Position numbers and translations under genes: made by a program. A model generated the notes under the pieces. It worked only from the letters and a program-made list of their open reading frames with translations, had not been told where the DNA came from and ran no database searches. A DNA stretch of 64,000 nucleotides from Undibacterium paludis (GTDB taxonomy: Bacteria; Pseudomonadota; Gammaproteobacteria; Burkholderiales; Burkholderiaceae_D), in the NCBI RefSeq assembly GCF_022568815.1, contig NZ_JAKZHX010000001.1, positions 1 to 64,000 of the forward strand, written 5' to 3'. Below are positions 51,629 through 62,367 of this stretch, piece by piece; position 1 is the stretch's first letter; the number at the start of each line of letters is the position of its first letter.

Positions 51629-52531
51629 ATGATTCCTCATCGTAAAAATCTTGATGGTTTTGCCATTTCGCTCATGCTTTTACTCTGCCTGTGCTGGGGT
51701 TTGCAGCAGGTGGCGGTGAAACTGGCGATACCTGTCATTGGGGCCAGCATGCAATTGGGGTTGCGATCTGGCCTGGCGGCAGCGCTGGTTTTGCTGTTGA
51801 TATTTATTAAAAAAATTCCAATTTCTTTGCGTGACCGGCATGTCTTGCCGGGCATTGCAGCCGGCATCCTGTTTGCCCTGGAGTTTTTGTGTGTATCACT
51901 GGGGCTGAAATACACAACGGCCTCACATATGTCAGTATTTTTGTATACCGCCCCGATTTTTACCGTTCTGGGCCTGCACTGGCTGATCCCGGCAGAGCGT
52001 TTGCAGGCCGCTCAATGGCTGGGGATATTGTCAGCCTTTGCTGGCGTCGCCATCGCTTTTTCCGGGGCGTTTGTCCAAAGCCCACACGAGCTGGGCGAGA
52101 TGCTCATTGGTGATGGCCTGGGTGTGCTCGGAGCAATACTGTGGGCGGCCACGACGATTACCGTGCGCAAATCCAGCCTGTCTGAAGCAGAACCGACAAC
52201 CACCCTGTTTTATCAGTTGGCGGTAGGTGCATTGATATTGCTGGCTTTTGTTTTTTTACGCGGCGAAAACCTGCCCACGCAGTGGGACAGGACCAGTATC
52301 ATCAGCCTGTTTTTCCAGGCTGTGATCGTGGCTTTTGCCAGTTTTCTGACCTGGTTCTGGCTGATGCGGCGCTACCTGGTGTCGCGTCTGTCTGTATTTT
52401 CTTTCCTGACACCCTTGTTCGGCGTGGCCGCTGGTGTCATCCTTATGCACGATCCCATCAGCCCGCGTTTTGCGCTGGGTGCGATACTGGTCTGTGGTGG
52501 TATTGTATTGGTGAATTTCCGTCGGACATAA
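51629..52531 (+). CDS. EamA/DMT-family permease
   Basis: 300-aa inner-membrane protein with ten hydrophobic segments in two EamA repeats (about 10-140 and 155-297). Typical: WGLQQVAVKLAIPVIG near the start, LGLKYTTASHMSVFLYTAPIFTVLG (about 91-115) and PLFGVAAGVILMHDPIS at about 264-280. Family members export metabolites or amino acids; substrate unknown. The waaA start lies 3 bp after its stop, so the two genes are cotranscribed. Confidence 0.92.
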   Translation: MIPHRKNLDGFAISLMLLLCLCWGLQQVAVKLAIPVIGASMQLGLRSGLAAALVLLLIFIKKIPISLRDRHVLPGIAAGILFALEFLCVSLGLKYTTASHMSVFLYTAPIFTVLGLHWLIPAERLQAAQWLGILSAFAGVAIAFSGAFVQSPHELGEMLIGDGLGVLGAILWAATTITVRKSSLSEAEPTTTLFYQLAVGALILLAFVFLRGENLPTQWDRTSIISLFFQAVIVAFASFLTWFWLMRRYLVSRLSVFSFLTPLFGVAAGVILMHDPISPRFALGAILVCGGIVLVNFRRT

Positions 52532-52534
52532 AGC

Positions 52535-53812
52535 ATGCGTCTTGTTTATTCCCTGGTATGGGGTCTGTCCCTGCCTTTTGCCCTGTTTCGTCTTTGGTGG
52601 CGTGGCCGCAAAGAACCTGGCTATCGCGAGCATATCGCTGAGCGCCTGGGGTTTTACCCTGCCTACGCCAAAACACCAACCATATGGGTGCATGCCGTAT
52701 CAGCCGGTGAAACCCGTGCGGCCGAACCACTGGTACGTGCGCTGCTGGCACGCTGCCCCGAACACACAATTTTGCTGACACACATGACAGCAACAGGGCG
52801 TGAAACGGGCGGCAAACTGTTTGCCGATGTCGGCCCGCGTCTGCAACAGGCTTTTTTGCCATATGACATCAACTGGATGATCATACGCTTCCTGCGTCAT
52901 TTTTCACCACAATTGTGTGTATTGATAGAAACTGAAGTCTGGCCCAACCTGATTGCCCAGTGTGAAGTGCATGCCATCCCCGTGACCCTGGTGAATGCCC
53001 GCCTGTCAGAAAAGTCCCTGCGCAAGGCGCAACGTCTGGCGTCACTGATCCTGCCTGCGGCCAGGGCAATATCCTGTGTAGCGGCACAGTCAACCCCTGA
53101 TGCAATGCGCCTGCATGAATTGGGCATAGAAAAACCCGGTGTCACCGGCAATATGAAATTTGATGTAACACCACCGCTCCTGATGGGCGAGCGCGGTGCC
53201 GCCCTGCGCCGCAGTTTTGGTGAGCGCCAGGTGATCTTGTGCGCCAGTACCCGCGATGGTGAAGAAGAACTGATACTGCAAGCCTTTGTCGAGCAGGTGC
53301 CTTTGCTGCAGACCAATCCCTTGCTGATCATCACGCCACGCCATCCCCAACGTTTTGATCATGTTGCGGGCCTGCTGGAGTCACATGGGATCAAATACTT
53401 GCGCCGCACCGCGCTTAACCATGAAGAAATCGCCCCTATTGCCAGCGAGGTGCAGGTCATACTGGGCGACAGCATGGGTGAAATGTATATGTATTATGCT
53501 GCCTGTGACATCGCCTTTGTCGGTGGCAGCCTGGTTGCACTGGGCGGACATAATCTGATTGAAGCCTGTGCCATGGCCAAACCGGTATTGACGGGTACCC
53601 ATACCTTCAATTTTTCTGAAATCACTGACCAGGCCATCGCCAGCGGTGCAGCTTTCCGTGTTGATGGCGCCTTGAGTCTGTTTCAGCAGGCGCACGCCTT
53701 GCTGGCAGATCAAAGACAATGCCAGCGCATGGGCGAAGCGGCACATGCCTTCTTCCTCCAGCACCAGGGAGCAACGGCGCGCACCATGCAGATGCTGGAA
53801 GCCTATCTGTAA
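52535..53812 (+). CDS. waaA: 3-deoxy-D-manno-octulosonic acid (Kdo) transferase
   Basis: 425-aa GT30 glycosyltransferase, also called KdtA. It adds Kdo from CMP-Kdo to lipid IV-A in the inner-membrane cytoplasmic face during lipopolysaccharide core synthesis. Family blocks: N-terminal membrane anchor (LVYSLVWGLSLPFALFRLWWRG), IWVHAVSAGETRAAEPL (about 49-65, with the catalytic-base Glu), LPYDINWMIIRFLRHFSPQLCVLIETEVWPNLI, VNARLSEKS, STRDGEEEL, and ILGDSMGEMYMYYAACDIAFVGGSLVALGGHNLIEACAMAKP (about 311-351). The length is normal. It stands after an EamA gene, and is convergent with the giant kinase gene (17 bp between stops). Confidence 0.97.
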   Translation: MRLVYSLVWGLSLPFALFRLWWRGRKEPGYREHIAERLGFYPAYAKTPTIWVHAVSAGETRAAEPLVRALLARCPEHTILLTHMTATGRETGGKLFADVGPRLQQAFLPYDINWMIIRFLRHFSPQLCVLIETEVWPNLIAQCEVHAIPVTLVNARLSEKSLRKAQRLASLILPAARAISCVAAQSTPDAMRLHELGIEKPGVTGNMKFDVTPPLLMGERGAALRRSFGERQVILCASTRDGEEELILQAFVEQVPLLQTNPLLIITPRHPQRFDHVAGLLESHGIKYLRRTALNHEEIAPIASEVQVILGDSMGEMYMYYAACDIAFVGGSLVALGGHNLIEACAMAKPVLTGTHTFNFSEITDQAIASGAAFRVDGALSLFQQAHALLADQRQCQRMGEAAHAFFLQHQGATARTMQMLEAYL

Positions 53813-53829
53813 TTCTTGTTGCCGTTTCT

Positions 53830-56800
53830 TTATAAGCGGGTGCTGCTGTCTTTTGGGCTGACGCTGTCAAGTATCTGTAAGGCGGCTTCAAAGTCAAAAG
53901 CCTGCAATAGCTGCCTGAACTGCCCTGCCTGAGCACCAAGCAGATGCTGCAAACCGAATTTGTGCATCTGGTAGTAATCGAGCGCCTCGCTGTCAGAATC
54001 CTCCAGGTATTGCCGTAACTGTACGAGCACTTCTGCCACTGGCAACGAGTCAGTGGTGTTGACAGCTTCTACCTGCTCAGCCTGTGCCTTGCTTGCCTGC
54101 TCTTGCAAGGCATGTTGCAGGACTGAGATCAGTTCGCTGGTGGCATCTTCAAATTTCTGCAGCAAGCTCAGGTCTTCAGTGCCATTTTCTATCGCCAGCT
54201 CCAGTTCGGTCGCCACTGCGGCCAGATTCACTGCGCCGATATTGCCGGCTGCACCGCGCATGGTATGCGCCTCTCTCTCTGCCGAAGCACGGTCAGCCTC
54301 ATCCAGGTGACGGCGTATCTTGGCAGGCGTGCTGGCCGTGCTTTCTACAAATATCTGCAACAGGCGAAGGTACAGGTCGAGGTTCTGACTGCAACGGCGC
54401 AAGGCAGGTGCGGTATCAACGCCAGGAATGCGCAAATCTATTGGCGTCTCCATGACTTCTGGCGCTAGTGGCCTGCTGGCCTTTGGTTTTTCTGTTACTG
54501 GTATGCTGCCGGTTGGCATGTCAAGCTGGTATCCGGGCATGCGGCGGGCACTCCAGCGACCCAGTGCCTCAAAAAAGCTGGTGGGGTCTATGGGTTTGGC
54601 GATATGGTCATTCATACCAGTGTCGAGGCAGCGCTGCTTTTCTTCATTCATGGCATGCGCCGTCATGGCAATGATGGGCAGGTCCAGCCATTCCGGATAG
54701 GAGCGGATGACGGTCGTGGCGGCATAACCATCCATTTCCGGCATCTGTAAATCCATCAGGACAATGTCATAAGGATTATCGCGATTCAGTTTATCGATGG
54801 CAATACGACCATTGTCAGCCACATCAACAATAATTCCGGCTTCGCTCATCAGTTCAGCGGCGATTTGCTGATTGATGTGATTGTCTTCCACCAGCAAGAC
54901 ACGCAAACCCTCAAAGCGTTTATCCGTTTGTTGTTCATCGCTTGCATGGATGGTGGCTTCCCGTGTCTGTGCAGTGATGCGTATCAGGTTTTCCATCAGG
55001 CCGGCCATGCTGATGGGCTTGGGCAAATAGGCTATCGGTGCATAGGCCCGTCCTAACATGGTGGCTTCATCAAAATTCATGGTAGTCAGCATCATGACGT
55101 CGGGTGCCTCCTTGCCCATGCTGGTAGCGATGACGTCCATCGTTGCCGCGCCGTTCATGTCGGGCATCTGTGCATCTAACAGTAAGAGGTCATACGGTGT
55201 ATTGTGCACCCTGGCTTCACTGATCATATGCAAGGCCAGCTTGCCGCTATTGGCAGCATTGGCTGTCATGCCCAGTTGCTGACAAAGTTTTTGCAGGTGC
55301 TGACGGGCGATATCATGATCATCGACAATCAAGACCTTGAGATTCTGTATCTGTGCCGGCAATATCATCTGGTCCGCAGAACTGGCAAAGGCAAACCAGC
55401 AATTGAAATGGAAGGTGCTGCCAACGCCAACCTGACTTTCCACCCAGATTTCACCTCCCATCAATTCCACCAAGTGGCGCGATATGGTCAACCCCAGGCC
55501 AGTGCCACCATATTTGCGGGTGGTGGAACTGTCAGCCTGCGTAAAAGCTTCGAACAGATGTTCCTGCTGCTCTGCCGTCATGCCCACACCCGTATCCTGC
55601 ACAGTAAACTGCAGTTGTACCTTGTCGATTTCCGCCTGTATCTGCTTGACAAAAATGATGACAGAACCCTGTTCAGTGAATTTGATGGCATTGTTGACCA
55701 GATTGGTGATGATCTGCCCAAGACGCAAAGGGTCGCCACGCATGCTGCGCGGTACGTGAGCGTCAATGTCGAATACCAGTTCTATGTCTTTTTCAGCGAC
55801 CTTGTGACTGACGATGGTCGCAACATCATCAATGACTTCCGCCAGCACGAATTCTGCCGATTCTATATCCAGTTTGCCGGCCTCGATCTTGGAGAAATCC
55901 AGGATGTCGTTGACCACGCCCAGCAGAGAAGTGCCGGCACTATGGATTTTATCGATGTAGTCACGCTGCTTTAAAGTCAGGCGAGTCTTCTTGGCCAGGT
56001 GGGACAGACCAATGATGGCGTTCATCGGCGTGCGTATCTCATGGCTCATATTGGCCAGGAAATAAGATTTGGCCACCGTGGCCTGCTCCGCCTGCTCCTT
56101 GGCTTCGCGCAGCTCGTCTTTTTGCAGGTAGGTTTCTGTTTCATCTATCCAGAAGCCGTTCCAGACCCAGTCACCATTGACACGCTTGGGTGCCACAGTT
56201 TGCGAACGCAGCCAGCGCACTCGTCCATCGACCAGCACACGCTGATGGAAATTGCTGGACAGACGGTTATCCACCGCACGGTTGAGACTGGCTTCCGCAC
56301 CAGCCTTGTCTTCTTCCAGTGTGGTGCGCCAGCGAGCTTCTTTATCAGCCAACAATTCTGCCGCCGGCACACCGATGACGTTTTTGACGTTTTCACTGAC
56401 ATAGGCATATTCCCTTTGCCCGTCCGGTCTTTCACGGTACTGGTAGACCGATAGCGGCAGTACATCCGTCAGATCAGTCAGGCGCTTGCGTTCACGGTCC
56501 GCCTCGGCAGTCCTTTGCCTGACCAATTCTTCCAGCAGAGCTTGCTGATCAGAATAACGCTGTACACGCCAGCGATACACCAGGTAGATAGCCAGCAGCA
56601 GCACCAGGCTGACACTGAGCCTGAACCACCACTCCATCCAGAATGGCGGCGTGATGGTAATCAGCAGGCTGGCACCGCCCTCAGTCCATTCACCATCCTT
56701 GGTTGCCGCCCTGGTCCTGAAGATGTATTCACCAGGTTCAAGATTGGTATAGTTGGCCGCCCTGTGTGCACCATCTATCCTGACCCAGTCTTCATCAAAG

Positions 56801-59103
56801 CCATCCAGCTTGTAGGCATAGCGGTAGTGGGCAGGATCGGTAAAATTGAGGGCGGCAAATTCTATCGATATCACACTGTGCCGGTAAGACAGGGTGATCG
56901 ATTTGGCATCAGAAATATTGCCATCCATTTTCACGCCCGGAGGTAACTTGCTGCCACGCACCGACTGATTGAAAATCAGGAAGTCGGTAATCGTCGTCAT
57001 AGGTGAACTGGCATTGTCGCGTATGGTTTCAGGATGAAACCATGCCAGCCCCTGGAAGCCACCAAAATACAGCGCGCCATCGTTGTCCTGGTAGCCTGCG
57101 CCGACAGTATAGGTACCATCAATCAGACCATCATCGGCGGAGTATTTCTTGACGGTTTTACGGTCCGGTCCCAGCTTGTACAAGCCACTGTCAGTGCTGA
57201 TCCATAGATTGCCGGCCTTGTCTTCGGCAAAGGCAGCAGTGGCGTCATTGCCCAGGGCCCCACCATAACGGATAAAACTGATCTTGCCATTGGCACCCAG
57301 CACCATCTGGTTGAGACCGCTGGCCGTACCTACCCAGAGCACACCTGACCTGTCTTCATATACCGCATACACACGGCTGTGGCTAAGACTGTTGGGATTG
57401 TCGGGTTCATTGCGATAGTGTTCAAAGCGGCCGGTGCGCATATCCAGTTTATCGAGGCCGCCAAAGGTTCCCACCCACAACTGGTCGTGCCTGTCGAACA
57501 GCAGCGAAACCACCCGGCCATGACTGATGCCATACTGGTCTTTGGGGTCATGCATGTAGCGCCGGAACTTGCCACTGTCAGCATCGAGAACATTGAGGCC
57601 GTCATCAGTCGCCACCCACAGTTTGCCGGCGCGGCTGGCATCCTGACTTTTATCAAAGGCCAGGGAATGCACGATGCTGGAGCTGATACTGTCCGGCTGT
57701 TTGGGGTCATTCAAGAACAGCCTGGCTTTTTCTGTGAGCGGATCAAACAGGTTCAGACCATCCTGGGTGCCTACCCAGAGTTTCCCATCCGCAGCCAATT
57801 TCAGGGCTCTGATCTTGCTGTTGCTGATACTGTCAGCCTGATCCTGCTTGTGGTAGTAGACCTTTATCTGCTCACTGGTCCTGTCAAGGCGGTTGAGGCC
57901 ATTACCGGTACCTATCCACAACACCTCATCCTTGCCGGTGATTGCCGACACCGTGTTATTGCTCAGGGTATTGGCCTCACCCGGTAAATGCAACAGGCGC
58001 TCGAAACCGCCGCTGACCAGGTTGGTACGGCTGGCGCCACCCAGCCAGGTTCCTACCCATAAGGTGCCTGACCTGTCCTGCAACAGGCGGGTGACACGGT
58101 TATCGGCCAGGCTGTGCCTGTCGCTGGCATGATGGCGGTAGGAGGAAAAACGCTGCTCGGCACCATTCCAGCGCTTCAAACCATCATCCGTCCCGATCCA
58201 GATGATGCCTTCGCGATCTTCCAGCAGCGAACTGACAGGGCCGGGGTCAAGTCCCTCCTTTGCACCCAGCCTGCGCTTCTCGGTGCCTGCCTTGTTCCAG
58301 ACCTCCAGGCCGGCCACCGTGGCTATCCACAGGTTCCCCTGTCTGTCACGCAAGATACTTTGCACAGTGTTATGGCGCGGATCAGGCCTGGCATCGCTGT
58401 CGAGACGAAAATTTTCGAAGACAATCTTGCCACGGGGCAGCATGCTGAGACCGGCATTGCTGCCTACCCACAGATTGCCGTCTTTATCAAGGTTGAGCGC
58501 ATTCACCTGGTCACTGGCAACACTGCCGGCATCCTTGTCATCATGACGCAATATCTGGAATCGTCCGCTGTCCGGGTCGAAGTGGGCAAGACCGTCACCG
58601 GTGGCCAGCCACATGCCGCCGGCACTGTCGCTGATGATGGCAGAAATCTGGTTACTGCCGGCACTGCGTATATCGGCCAGGTTGCGCCTGTACCTGACCA
58701 TGGTTTCTGTCGCCATGTCATAGCGATGCAAGCCGCCATTACGGGTACCTACCCAGATACGCCCCAGTTCATCCTGATGCAGCGACCAAACCCAGTTATC
58801 GGCCAGGCTGTCGTTGCGGTTGGGGTCATGGCGGAAAAAAACTACCTTGGTGCCATCATAGCGGTGCAGGCCGCCCTGGGTGCCAAACCACATATAACCC
58901 TGGCGGTCTTGCAGCATGGACTGCACCGACTCATGCTGCAAGCCCTGGTCACGTCCTACCTGCTCAAAACGCAGGCTCTGCACATTGCCAGCCTGCACTG
59001 TGGGTAAAAACGACAGGAGCAAGACGAGCAAAAACAATAAACTGGTGCAGGAAAATAAAAACTGACGATATTGGTATGGGGTAGCCCATCGCTCCTGCCT
59101 CAT
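53830..59103 (-). CDS. Giant hybrid two-component kinase with periplasmic beta-propeller sensor
   Basis: 1757 aa, single polypeptide. Signal peptide 1-38; two seven-bladed propellers of regulator-propeller repeats (about 45-700; repeated LWVGT-x-x-G-L-x-R/L and D-x-x-G-x-x-W); Y_Y_Y domain about 715-785; membrane helix about 795-815; PAS about 835-955; HisKA with H1021 in [11 protein letters not shown]; HATPase; receiver 1 with D1310 in [11 protein letters not shown]; receiver 2 with D1451 in [11 protein letters not shown]; HPt with H1613 in [10 protein letters not shown]; helical tail. It lacks the AraC output domain of the Bacteroides hybrid systems. The start at 59103 is preceded by GAGGGC and gives a good signal peptide. 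Propeller sensors of this type usually detect sugars; the ligand here is unknown. Confidence 0.93.
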   Translation of the reverse strand: MRQERWATPYQYRQFLFSCTSLLFLLVLLLSFLPTVQAGNVQSLRFEQVGRDQGLQHESVQSMLQDRQGYMWFGTQGGLHRYDGTKVVFFRHDPNRNDSLADNWVWSLHQDELGRIWVGTRNGGLHRYDMATETMVRYRRNLADIRSAGSNQISAIISDSAGGMWLATGDGLAHFDPDSGRFQILRHDDKDAGSVASDQVNALNLDKDGNLWVGSNAGLSMLPRGKIVFENFRLDSDARPDPRHNTVQSILRDRQGNLWIATVAGLEVWNKAGTEKRRLGAKEGLDPGPVSSLLEDREGIIWIGTDDGLKRWNGAEQRFSSYRHHASDRHSLADNRVTRLLQDRSGTLWVGTWLGGASRTNLVSGGFERLLHLPGEANTLSNNTVSAITGKDEVLWIGTGNGLNRLDRTSEQIKVYYHKQDQADSISNSKIRALKLAADGKLWVGTQDGLNLFDPLTEKARLFLNDPKQPDSISSSIVHSLAFDKSQDASRAGKLWVATDDGLNVLDADSGKFRRYMHDPKDQYGISHGRVVSLLFDRHDQLWVGTFGGLDKLDMRTGRFEHYRNEPDNPNSLSHSRVYAVYEDRSGVLWVGTASGLNQMVLGANGKISFIRYGGALGNDATAAFAEDKAGNLWISTDSGLYKLGPDRKTVKKYSADDGLIDGTYTVGAGYQDNDGALYFGGFQGLAWFHPETIRDNASSPMTTITDFLIFNQSVRGSKLPPGVKMDGNISDAKSITLSYRHSVISIEFAALNFTDPAHYRYAYKLDGFDEDWVRIDGAHRAANYTNLEPGEYIFRTRAATKDGEWTEGGASLLITITPPFWMEWWFRLSVSLVLLLAIYLVYRWRVQRYSDQQALLEELVRQRTAEADRERKRLTDLTDVLPLSVYQYRERPDGQREYAYVSENVKNVIGVPAAELLADKEARWRTTLEEDKAGAEASLNRAVDNRLSSNFHQRVLVDGRVRWLRSQTVAPKRVNGDWVWNGFWIDETETYLQKDELREAKEQAEQATVAKSYFLANMSHEIRTPMNAIIGLSHLAKKTRLTLKQRDYIDKIHSAGTSLLGVVNDILDFSKIEAGKLDIESAEFVLAEVIDDVATIVSHKVAEKDIELVFDIDAHVPRSMRGDPLRLGQIITNLVNNAIKFTEQGSVIIFVKQIQAEIDKVQLQFTVQDTGVGMTAEQQEHLFEAFTQADSSTTRKYGGTGLGLTISRHLVELMGGEIWVESQVGVGSTFHFNCWFAFASSADQMILPAQIQNLKVLIVDDHDIARQHLQKLCQQLGMTANAANSGKLALHMISEARVHNTPYDLLLLDAQMPDMNGAATMDVIATSMGKEAPDVMMLTTMNFDEATMLGRAYAPIAYLPKPISMAGLMENLIRITAQTREATIHASDEQQTDKRFEGLRVLLVEDNHINQQIAAELMSEAGIIVDVADNGRIAIDKLNRDNPYDIVLMDLQMPEMDGYAATTVIRSYPEWLDLPIIAMTAHAMNEEKQRCLDTGMNDHIAKPIDPTSFFEALGRWSARRMPGYQLDMPTGSIPVTEKPKASRPLAPEVMETPIDLRIPGVDTAPALRRCSQNLDLYLRLLQIFVESTASTPAKIRRHLDEADRASAEREAHTMRGAAGNIGAVNLAAVATELELAIENGTEDLSLLQKFEDATSELISVLQHALQEQASKAQAEQVEAVNTTDSLPVAEVLVQLRQYLEDSDSEALDYYQMHKFGLQHLLGAQAGQFRQLLQAFDFEAALQILDSVSPKDSSTRL

Positions 59104-59767
59104 TGCCGGCCCTCTATGTGCGCAAATGGTCTCTGAATAATTTGTCTCGGAAATTGCCATACAAGCTGGAAGTATAAGTTATCCAGCCCACAAGAAAGCG
59201 ATTTGAACTCTCCCGGCATGGCGTTTTTCCGTGTTTGCGAGTAAATGACTTTAGCAAACTATACTGGCTATACAGGAAGCTGTCCCATCTTCCATTGAGA
59301 AATTTACGTTGCAGGACAACATGACAACAGGCAGACGACATTACTGCAACAGCATTCAATTTCTGCATCCCATGACACCGTCGGCTGCACACTGTTTTCC
59401 CGTTTATTATTTTGTCTCTCGAACATCTGGATAAAGACCTACTATCTAGAGGCATATCAAGGCAAAAGCCCGCCCCAGGGTTTATAATGCACACTTCAAG
59501 ACCTCAGGATGGTCAACACATGGATAGACAGTTTTTTTACCTGATTTTCAATTAGGCAATGTTTATCTCCATTGGCACATATCCACCCTGCCTCCCCGGA
59601 CTTTCAACTGACGACATCAGCATAGAAGTCGCTCTTGTTAAAGTATTGAAGTACACAGACAAGTATTGGCAATGAATCGATAACTATCGCAACCATCGGC
59701 AATCAAGCAGTGGCAACAGGTCGACAATATTATCTATGCAACAAGTAACAAAGAAAAACACCCTCAT
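59104..59767. other. Divergent intergenic region (giant kinase / nrdJ)
   Basis: About 660 bp without a convincing gene. It must hold both promoters. I looked for a cobalamin riboswitch (nrdJ is B12-dependent) and for NrdR boxes and found no convincing match to either. Confidence 0.45.
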
Positions 59768-62257
59768 ATGAATGCAAACGAAAAAATACTAGGACTGACA
59801 GAAATGCCCCCCCAGGAAATCTCTCTCGATGTCTTGCTGGAAAAATACGCTAAGGGTGATGAAGTCACCATCCATGACGTACAGTCACGTGTTGCCAGGG
59901 CACTGGCCAGTGTGGAGCAGCCAGACTTCCAGGCATATTACGAAGAAAAGTTTCTGTGGGCGCAAAAAAATGGTTTCGTACCGGCAGGTCGCATCAATTC
60001 TGCCGCGGGTATGGACTTGCACGCCACCCTGATCAACTGCTTCGTACAGCCGGTAGGGGATTCTGTCTCCAGCGCCACCGATGGCAAGCCGGGCATCTAT
60101 ACGGCCCTGGCTGACGCGGCAGAAACCATGCGTCGCGGCGGCGGTGTCGGTTATGATTTTTCCACCATACGTCCCAAGGATGCCCTGGTGCGCGGCACAC
60201 GTTCGCGCGCATCCGGCCCGGTGTCTTTCATGCAGGTTTTCAATGCGTCATGCTCCACCGTCGAGTCGGCCGGCGCCCGTCGCGGCGCGCAGATGGGTGT
60301 CTTGCGTGGCGACCATCCGGACATACTGGAATTCATCCGATCCAAGGACAAAGGCGGGCTGACCAATTTCAATATTTCCATCGGTGTCACCGATGAATTC
60401 ATGGAAGCCGTTGCCAAAGATACCGATTTCTGCCTCGTGCATAAAGCAGAACCAGGGGAAGACAAAAAAGCCGCTGGTGCCTATCAGCGCGAAGATGGCC
60501 TGTGGGTTTATGAAACTGTCCGTGCGCGTGAATTGTGGGATGTGGTCATGAAGTCGACTTATGACCATGCAGAACCGGGCATCCTGTTCCTTTCACGCAT
60601 GAATGCAGAAAACAACCTGTACTATTGCGAAAAAATCGAGGCAACCAATCCCTGCGCTGAACAACCCTTACCAGACTATGGCTGCTGCTGCCTGGGTTCG
60701 ATCAACCTGACCCGTTTCATCAAAGGCGCGTTTACCAATGCGGCAGAGTTTGACTATGACGCATTCCAGTCCGTCGTCACCATTGCCAGCCGCATGCTCG
60801 ACAATGTGCTGGATGCCACCGCCTGGCCACTGCCACAGCAAAAAGCAGAGGCCATGTCCAAGCGCCGCGTGGGCCTGGGCTTCCTGGGCCTGGGCAGCAG
60901 CCTGGTAATGCTGGGCATACGCTATGACTCTGATGCAGGCCGCGCCTTTGCACAGAAAGTGTCTGAAGTCATGCGCGACGCCGCCTATCTTGCGTCTGCA
61001 GAACTGGCCAAGGAAAAGGGCCAGTTCCCCCTGTTTGACAGCAGCAAATACCTGGCCGGCACTTTCGCCAAACGCTTGCCTAAGAATGTACGCACAGCGA
61101 TTACCAAACACGGCCTGCGCAATTCTCATCTGCTATCGATTGCGCCAACCGGCACCATTACACTGGCATTTGCTGACAATGCTTCAAACGGCATCGAACC
61201 CGCTTTCTCCTGGGTTTATAACCGCAAGAAACGCATGGCGGCGGGCGACAACAAGACCTATGAAGTAGCCGACCATGCCTGGCGTCTGTTCCGCCATATG
61301 GGTAACGACGTATCAGACGACAGCAAGCTGCCGGAACAGTTCGTCACTGCCCTCAACATGTCCGCCAGCGACCATATGAAGATGTTGCAGGTTGTGCAAC
61401 CCTTCATTGATTCGGCCATTTCCAAAACGGTTAATGTACCGGCTGACTACCCGTATGAAGATTTCCAGAATCTCTACATGAATGCCTGGCGCGCCGGCCT
61501 GAAAGGCCTGGCGACTTACCGCCCGAATAATATCCTCGGCAGTGTCCTGTCCGTCACTACCGAAGCAGCCCCGGAAGTCAAACAGATACCAGACGACGAC
61601 CTGCTTCGCAAGCAATTCGATGGTCGCCCGTTTGGCGACCTGGAATCGGTCACCTCCAAAGTGCAGTACATGACGTATGAAGGCAAGAAGACTGTCTACC
61701 TGACCGTCAGCTTCATCCATATCCAGGGTATGGTCGGTGGCGAACGCGTGACGATCGAGCGGCCGTTTGAATTCTTCATGCCCGCCGGCCAGAAGAACGA
61801 TGGCCAGCAATGGATATCGGCCAGCATGCGCTTGCTGTCGATGGCGGCACGCTCCGGCGGTTCAATCGCCAAGGCACTGGCCGATATGCGTGAAGTGGTC
61901 TGGGACAAGGGCACGGTACGCTGCGGCATGATCACCAAGGACGACGGATCGCAGGCGCCGCTGTTCCATGAGTCTGAAGTAGCCGCCATCGGCTACTCAC
62001 TGCAACGCATACTGATGAAGCGCGGTTTCCTTGATGCTGCTGGCAACCAGATACCCATCACCGTACTGGCAGAAAAGTTCAAGCAAAGAACCCACCACTA
62101 TGGCATGGATGATCTTGCCTACGAAGGCGAAACAGCCGCACCGATCAGCTATATCCCGACCGGGAAAAAATGCCCCGATTGCGGCGCACACGCCCTGCAA
62201 AAGATAGACGGCTGCAGTCGTTGCGTTTCTTGCGGTTATGTAGGGGCTTGCGGTTAA
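59768..62257 (+). CDS. nrdJ: Adenosylcobalamin-dependent (class II) ribonucleotide reductase
   Basis: 829-aa class II reductase, which makes dNTP precursors with AdoCbl and no oxygen requirement. Landmarks: [14 protein letters not shown] (about 69-82), [25 protein letters not shown] (about 122-136), [51 protein letters not shown] (about 294-314, radical-adjacent Cys site), and a late [22 protein letters not shown]. The C-terminus has a CxxC...CxxC cluster ([28 protein letters not shown] region, about 800-829) used as Zn site and redox tail. The ribosome-binding site is weak. No NrdD or NrdAB is in the window. A hairpin follows the stop. Confidence 0.95.
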   Translation: MNANEKILGLTEMPPQEISLDVLLEKYAKGDEVTIHDVQSRVARALASVEQPDFQAYYEEKFLWAQKNGFVPAGRINSAAGMDLHATLINCFVQPVGDSVSSATDGKPGIYTALADAAETMRRGGGVGYDFSTIRPKDALVRGTRSRASGPVSFMQVFNASCSTVESAGARRGAQMGVLRGDHPDILEFIRSKDKGGLTNFNISIGVTDEFMEAVAKDTDFCLVHKAEPGEDKKAAGAYQREDGLWVYETVRARELWDVVMKSTYDHAEPGILFLSRMNAENNLYYCEKIEATNPCAEQPLPDYGCCCLGSINLTRFIKGAFTNAAEFDYDAFQSVVTIASRMLDNVLDATAWPLPQQKAEAMSKRRVGLGFLGLGSSLVMLGIRYDSDAGRAFAQKVSEVMRDAAYLASAELAKEKGQFPLFDSSKYLAGTFAKRLPKNVRTAITKHGLRNSHLLSIAPTGTITLAFADNASNGIEPAFSWVYNRKKRMAAGDNKTYEVADHAWRLFRHMGNDVSDDSKLPEQFVTALNMSASDHMKMLQVVQPFIDSAISKTVNVPADYPYEDFQNLYMNAWRAGLKGLATYRPNNILGSVLSVTTEAAPEVKQIPDDDLLRKQFDGRPFGDLESVTSKVQYMTYEGKKTVYLTVSFIHIQGMVGGERVTIERPFEFFMPAGQKNDGQQWISASMRLLSMAARSGGSIAKALADMREVVWDKGTVRCGMITKDDGSQAPLFHESEVAAIGYSLQRILMKRGFLDAAGNQIPITVLAEKFKQRTHHYGMDDLAYEGETAAPISYIPTGKKCPDCGAHALQKIDGCSRCVSCGYVGACG

Positions 62258-62268
62258 GTGAGCAGGCA

Positions 62269-62297
62269 GTACCCACCCGGTTAGTTCGGGTGGGTAC
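62269..62297. terminator. Hairpin after nrdJ
   Basis: GTACCCACCCG (62269-62279) and CGGGTGGGTAC (62287-62297) form a perfect 11-bp stem with a 7-nt loop. No T-run follows, so it is either a weak bidirectional terminator or an mRNA-stabilising hairpin between the convergent genes. Confidence 0.55.
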
Positions 62298-62367
62298 CAC
62301 AGGTTAAATATCAGTTGCAGATTTTTTTAGTTGGCTGAAACAGGTACATAAAAATCAAATATCTCTC

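Noticed and set aside
58114-59007. 297-codon plus-strand frame opposite the giant kinase
   Set aside because: It lies within the propeller-repeat coding sequence on the other strand and repeats its periodicity without any family motif.
59500-59767. Cobalamin riboswitch or NrdR boxes upstream of nrdJ
   Set aside because: I looked for the B12-box core and for paired NrdR palindromes and found no adequate match.
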